A stretch of 64,000 bases of DNA, from assembly GCF_052216985.1 (NCBI RefSeq), contig NZ_JBQOUY010000001.1:225075-289074 (forward strand). The letters are read 5' to 3'. The notes under the pieces are model-generated. The model searched no databases and was not told the origin of the DNA. It saw only the letters and a program-made list of their open reading frames with translations. This DNA comes from Acidaminococcus fermentans_A (lineage in GTDB: Bacteria; Bacillota; Negativicutes; Acidaminococcales; Acidaminococcaceae). Made by a program: the position numbers and the translations under genes. This document shows, piece by piece, positions 63,609 to 64,000 of the stretch (the stretch's first letter is position 1; each line of letters opens with the position of its first letter).

Positions 63609-63667
63609 ATAAGAGGCAAAAGAAAAAACGTCAGACTGGCCTTTTGACCCCTTTCAGAAGGCAAACG

Positions 63668-63844
63668 TCAGCTTGGCTGTGATATGCAAAACGGACCTGA
63701 TTCAACGGAGGGGATGGAGAAATCTTCTGTTTCGCTGTTCCACAGGGCCCACCTCCCATGCTTTCGCCGGAAAACAATATCTTGGTCGGTCACCATTACC
63801 AGAGATTTCCCCAGCATTTTCAGCTGGAAAGTATTGATATCCAT
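63668..63844 (-). CDS. Small hypothetical protein
   Basis: A 58-codon frame from ATG 63844 (GGGGGG just upstream) reading FQLKMLGKSLVMVTDQDIVF, then KHGRWALWNSETEDF. It ends at a TGA at 63668 inside a dispersed repeat, so the C-terminus may be truncated. I do not recognise it. Confidence 0.4.
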   Translation of the reverse strand: MDINTFQLKMLGKSLVMVTDQDIVFRRKHGRWALWNSETEDFSIPSVESGPFCISQPS

Positions 63845-63891
63845 GAATTCCCCCCTATTCTGGCAATAAAAAAGGTTCTATAATAAATGTT

Positions 63892-63925
63892 GGGGTCTTG
63901 TGGACACTCCTGTTCACAAGACCCC
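63892..63925. terminator. Hairpin at the right end
   Basis: GGGGTCTTGTG pairs with CACAAGACCCC, followed on plus by TTGTCTT. Confidence 0.65.
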
Positions 63926-63986
63926 TTGTCTTACGATAAAATAAAGACATATCTAAGCTACATTTCACCTCAACCACCACGAAGAA

Positions 63987-64000
63987 CTGAAAGGAGAATA
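63987..64000 (+). promoter_or_regulatory. Ribosome binding site of a gene beyond the window
   Basis: AAAGGAGAATA at the very end is a strong plus-strand site. A rightward gene probably starts just past 64000. Confidence 0.5.

Overview
The window looks like a Firmicutes chromosome of the Negativicutes type, most like Acidaminococcus. That placement is an inference from gene content: a CggR-controlled glycolytic operon, a single-chain PurL, the alaS/ireB/ruvX neighbourhood and a TbADH-like secondary alcohol dehydrogenase, in fairly GC-rich housekeeping DNA. Nearly every gene from 1 to 63.5 kb is on the minus strand; only a broken SNF2/SWIM pair at 59.8-62.8 kb is on plus. I saw no rRNA, tRNA or tmRNA gene.

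Layout. (1) 1-4.6 kb is a graveyard: a decayed phage 'polyvalent' protein gene, one type I-C CRISPR repeat, and a collapsed type I-C cas operon in which the start of cas3 is joined to the end of cas2. (2) 4.7-13.9 kb: smpB, rnr, a thioesterase, an esterase, secG, an oxidoreductase, a two-component system, a small alarmone synthetase and an HD hydrolase. (3) 13.9-20.9 kb: the glycolytic operon cggR-gapA-pgk/tpiA-gpmI-eno, with pgk and tpiA fused into one gene and a CggR-like operator and promoter in front. (4) 21-34.3 kb: DAHP synthase with an ACT protein, an M16 peptidase, PurL, a GNAT protein, a DUF2156 protein that appears to start with ATT, a phosphatase, EF-P and an Xaa-Pro peptidase. (5) 34.4-43.3 kb: U32 peptidase, mltG, DUF1292, ruvX, ireB, a TetR-like regulator, alaS, radA, ctsR and DUF1294.

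(6) 43.3-64 kb is an accessory island. It carries a complete type I-E CRISPR-Cas system: cas3, cas8e, cse2, cas7e, cas5e, cas6e, cas1, a cas2-dnaQ fusion, then an array of 45 repeats and 44 spacers. The eight cas genes overlap or nearly touch, so they form one operon reading toward the array, and a candidate pre-crRNA promoter lies inside the end of cas2. Direct copies of a small HIRAN-gene cassette lie on both sides of the CRISPR locus (44.2 and 57.2 kb), with two more at 59.6 and 63.5 kb. The island also holds a CobW GTPase, a secondary alcohol dehydrogenase and several broken genes.

Beyond the genes, three repeat classes stand out: the HIRAN cassette; a ~115-bp four-hairpin element in two copies whose stems are kept by compensating changes; and degenerate tandem heptanucleotide repeats in at least eight intergenic sites, often beside terminators.
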